Assembly (NCBI GenBank): GCA_030043175.1 | Contig: JASHYD010000284.1 | Location: 1-6,838, forward strand | Reading direction: 5' to 3' | DNA from: Xanthobacteraceae bacterium | GTDB taxonomy: Bacteria; Pseudomonadota; Alphaproteobacteria; Rhizobiales; Xanthobacteraceae | Length of the DNA stretch: 6,838 bases | Shown: one piece after another, positions 6,535 through 6,838 of the stretch | How the letters are laid out: each line of letters opens with the position of its first letter | How positions within the stretch are numbered: the stretch's first letter is position 1 | Program-made: the position numbers and the translations under genes | The notes under the pieces: generated by a model | Database searches by the model: none | The model's input: only the letters and a program-made list of their open reading frames with translations | What the model was told of the DNA's origin: nothing

Positions 6535-6838
6535 GGCAGCCCCCCAGATCAAAACGAAATTACAATACGAATTTTCAGATTCAGCAGCCGTTTCAGCCAC
6601 GCGCAGACCGCCACGTATGTTTGGAGATTGCGTTTCAATTGAGAAATAAATGAGGCTAAAAACTGACTGTCGAAAACGTAGCCAATGAAAAATGAAGTCA
6701 TCTCAATCCGTTGGACGGCACTGCACCGAGCGGATCAAATGAGAAATGACCGCAGTGTTGCAGGAAGGCCACGGCGATGAGTTGCGATTTACAACCAGCC
6801 GTTATCATGGGACGACCACTCGCCGGGGGCGCTTCGTT
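6535..6838. other. AT-richer upstream region of the barrel-protein gene, no firm gene
   Basis: This is about 300 bp upstream of the barrel-protein start. The part from about 6541 to 6720 is clearly AT-richer than the coding DNA, as expected for a promoter and leader on the minus strand. Weak -35-like boxes (TTGAAA near 6634-6639, TTCGAC near 6670) lack good -10 partners at normal spacing, so no promoter is called. Minus-strand frames stay open from the right edge to a TAA at 6789 and to a TGA near 6700; either could be the end of a neighbouring gene, but nothing recognisable is visible. Confidence 0.4.

Noticed and set aside
6535..6600. Start of the barrel protein at ATG 6600
   Set aside because: No ribosome site there, and the added 22 residues would displace a well-formed signal peptide that begins at ATG 6534.
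6789..6838. End of a minus-strand gene entering from the right edge (…GEWSSHDNGWL then TAA)
   Set aside because: Only 16 codons are visible, another frame is equally open, and no family can be recognised.

Overview
The window is GC-rich with strongly GC-biased third codon positions. It encodes exported proteins with AQAQ/AHAQ-type signal-peptide ends and a Gram-negative outer-membrane barrel. This fits an alphaproteobacterium of the Rhizobiales, most likely Bradyrhizobium-like; that assignment is inferred from style, with no marker gene to prove it.

Layout from left to right. A D-2-hydroxyacid dehydrogenase (+ strand) enters from the left edge without its N-terminus and ends at 842. A 425-bp convergent gap follows, with several GC-rich hairpins but no convincing gene. 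Two caspase-fold (peptidase C14-like) genes then lie on the minus strand and are read right to left: 4868-3072 first, then 3043-1268, only 28 bp apart and so probably one operon. A 343-bp gene-free stretch separates them from a third minus-strand gene, 6534-5212, an exported outer-membrane beta-barrel protein with a cysteine-rich N-terminal segment. The right end (6535-6838) is AT-richer leader sequence with no firm gene.

The most interesting part is the caspase pair. Both proteins carry a signal peptide, an N-terminal caspase-like domain and helical 'W...FP' modules, and by eye about 120 of some 230 caspase-domain positions are identical. The upstream protein has the intact His/Cys dyad (H102, C153 in DACRNNPF). 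The downstream one keeps the His (H129), but its nucleophile position is Ser (S180 in DASRSNPF, codon AGT, one base from Cys TGT). It also ends in four Sel1 repeats, whereas the upstream protein ends in a cysteine-bearing helical module, a Gly/Pro/Thr/His-rich linker and a short beta-strand-like tail. The simplest reading is an envelope-located active protease paired with a catalytically altered, scaffold-like paralog. Whether the neighbouring barrel protein takes part is open; its gene lies upstream on the same strand but across a large gap.
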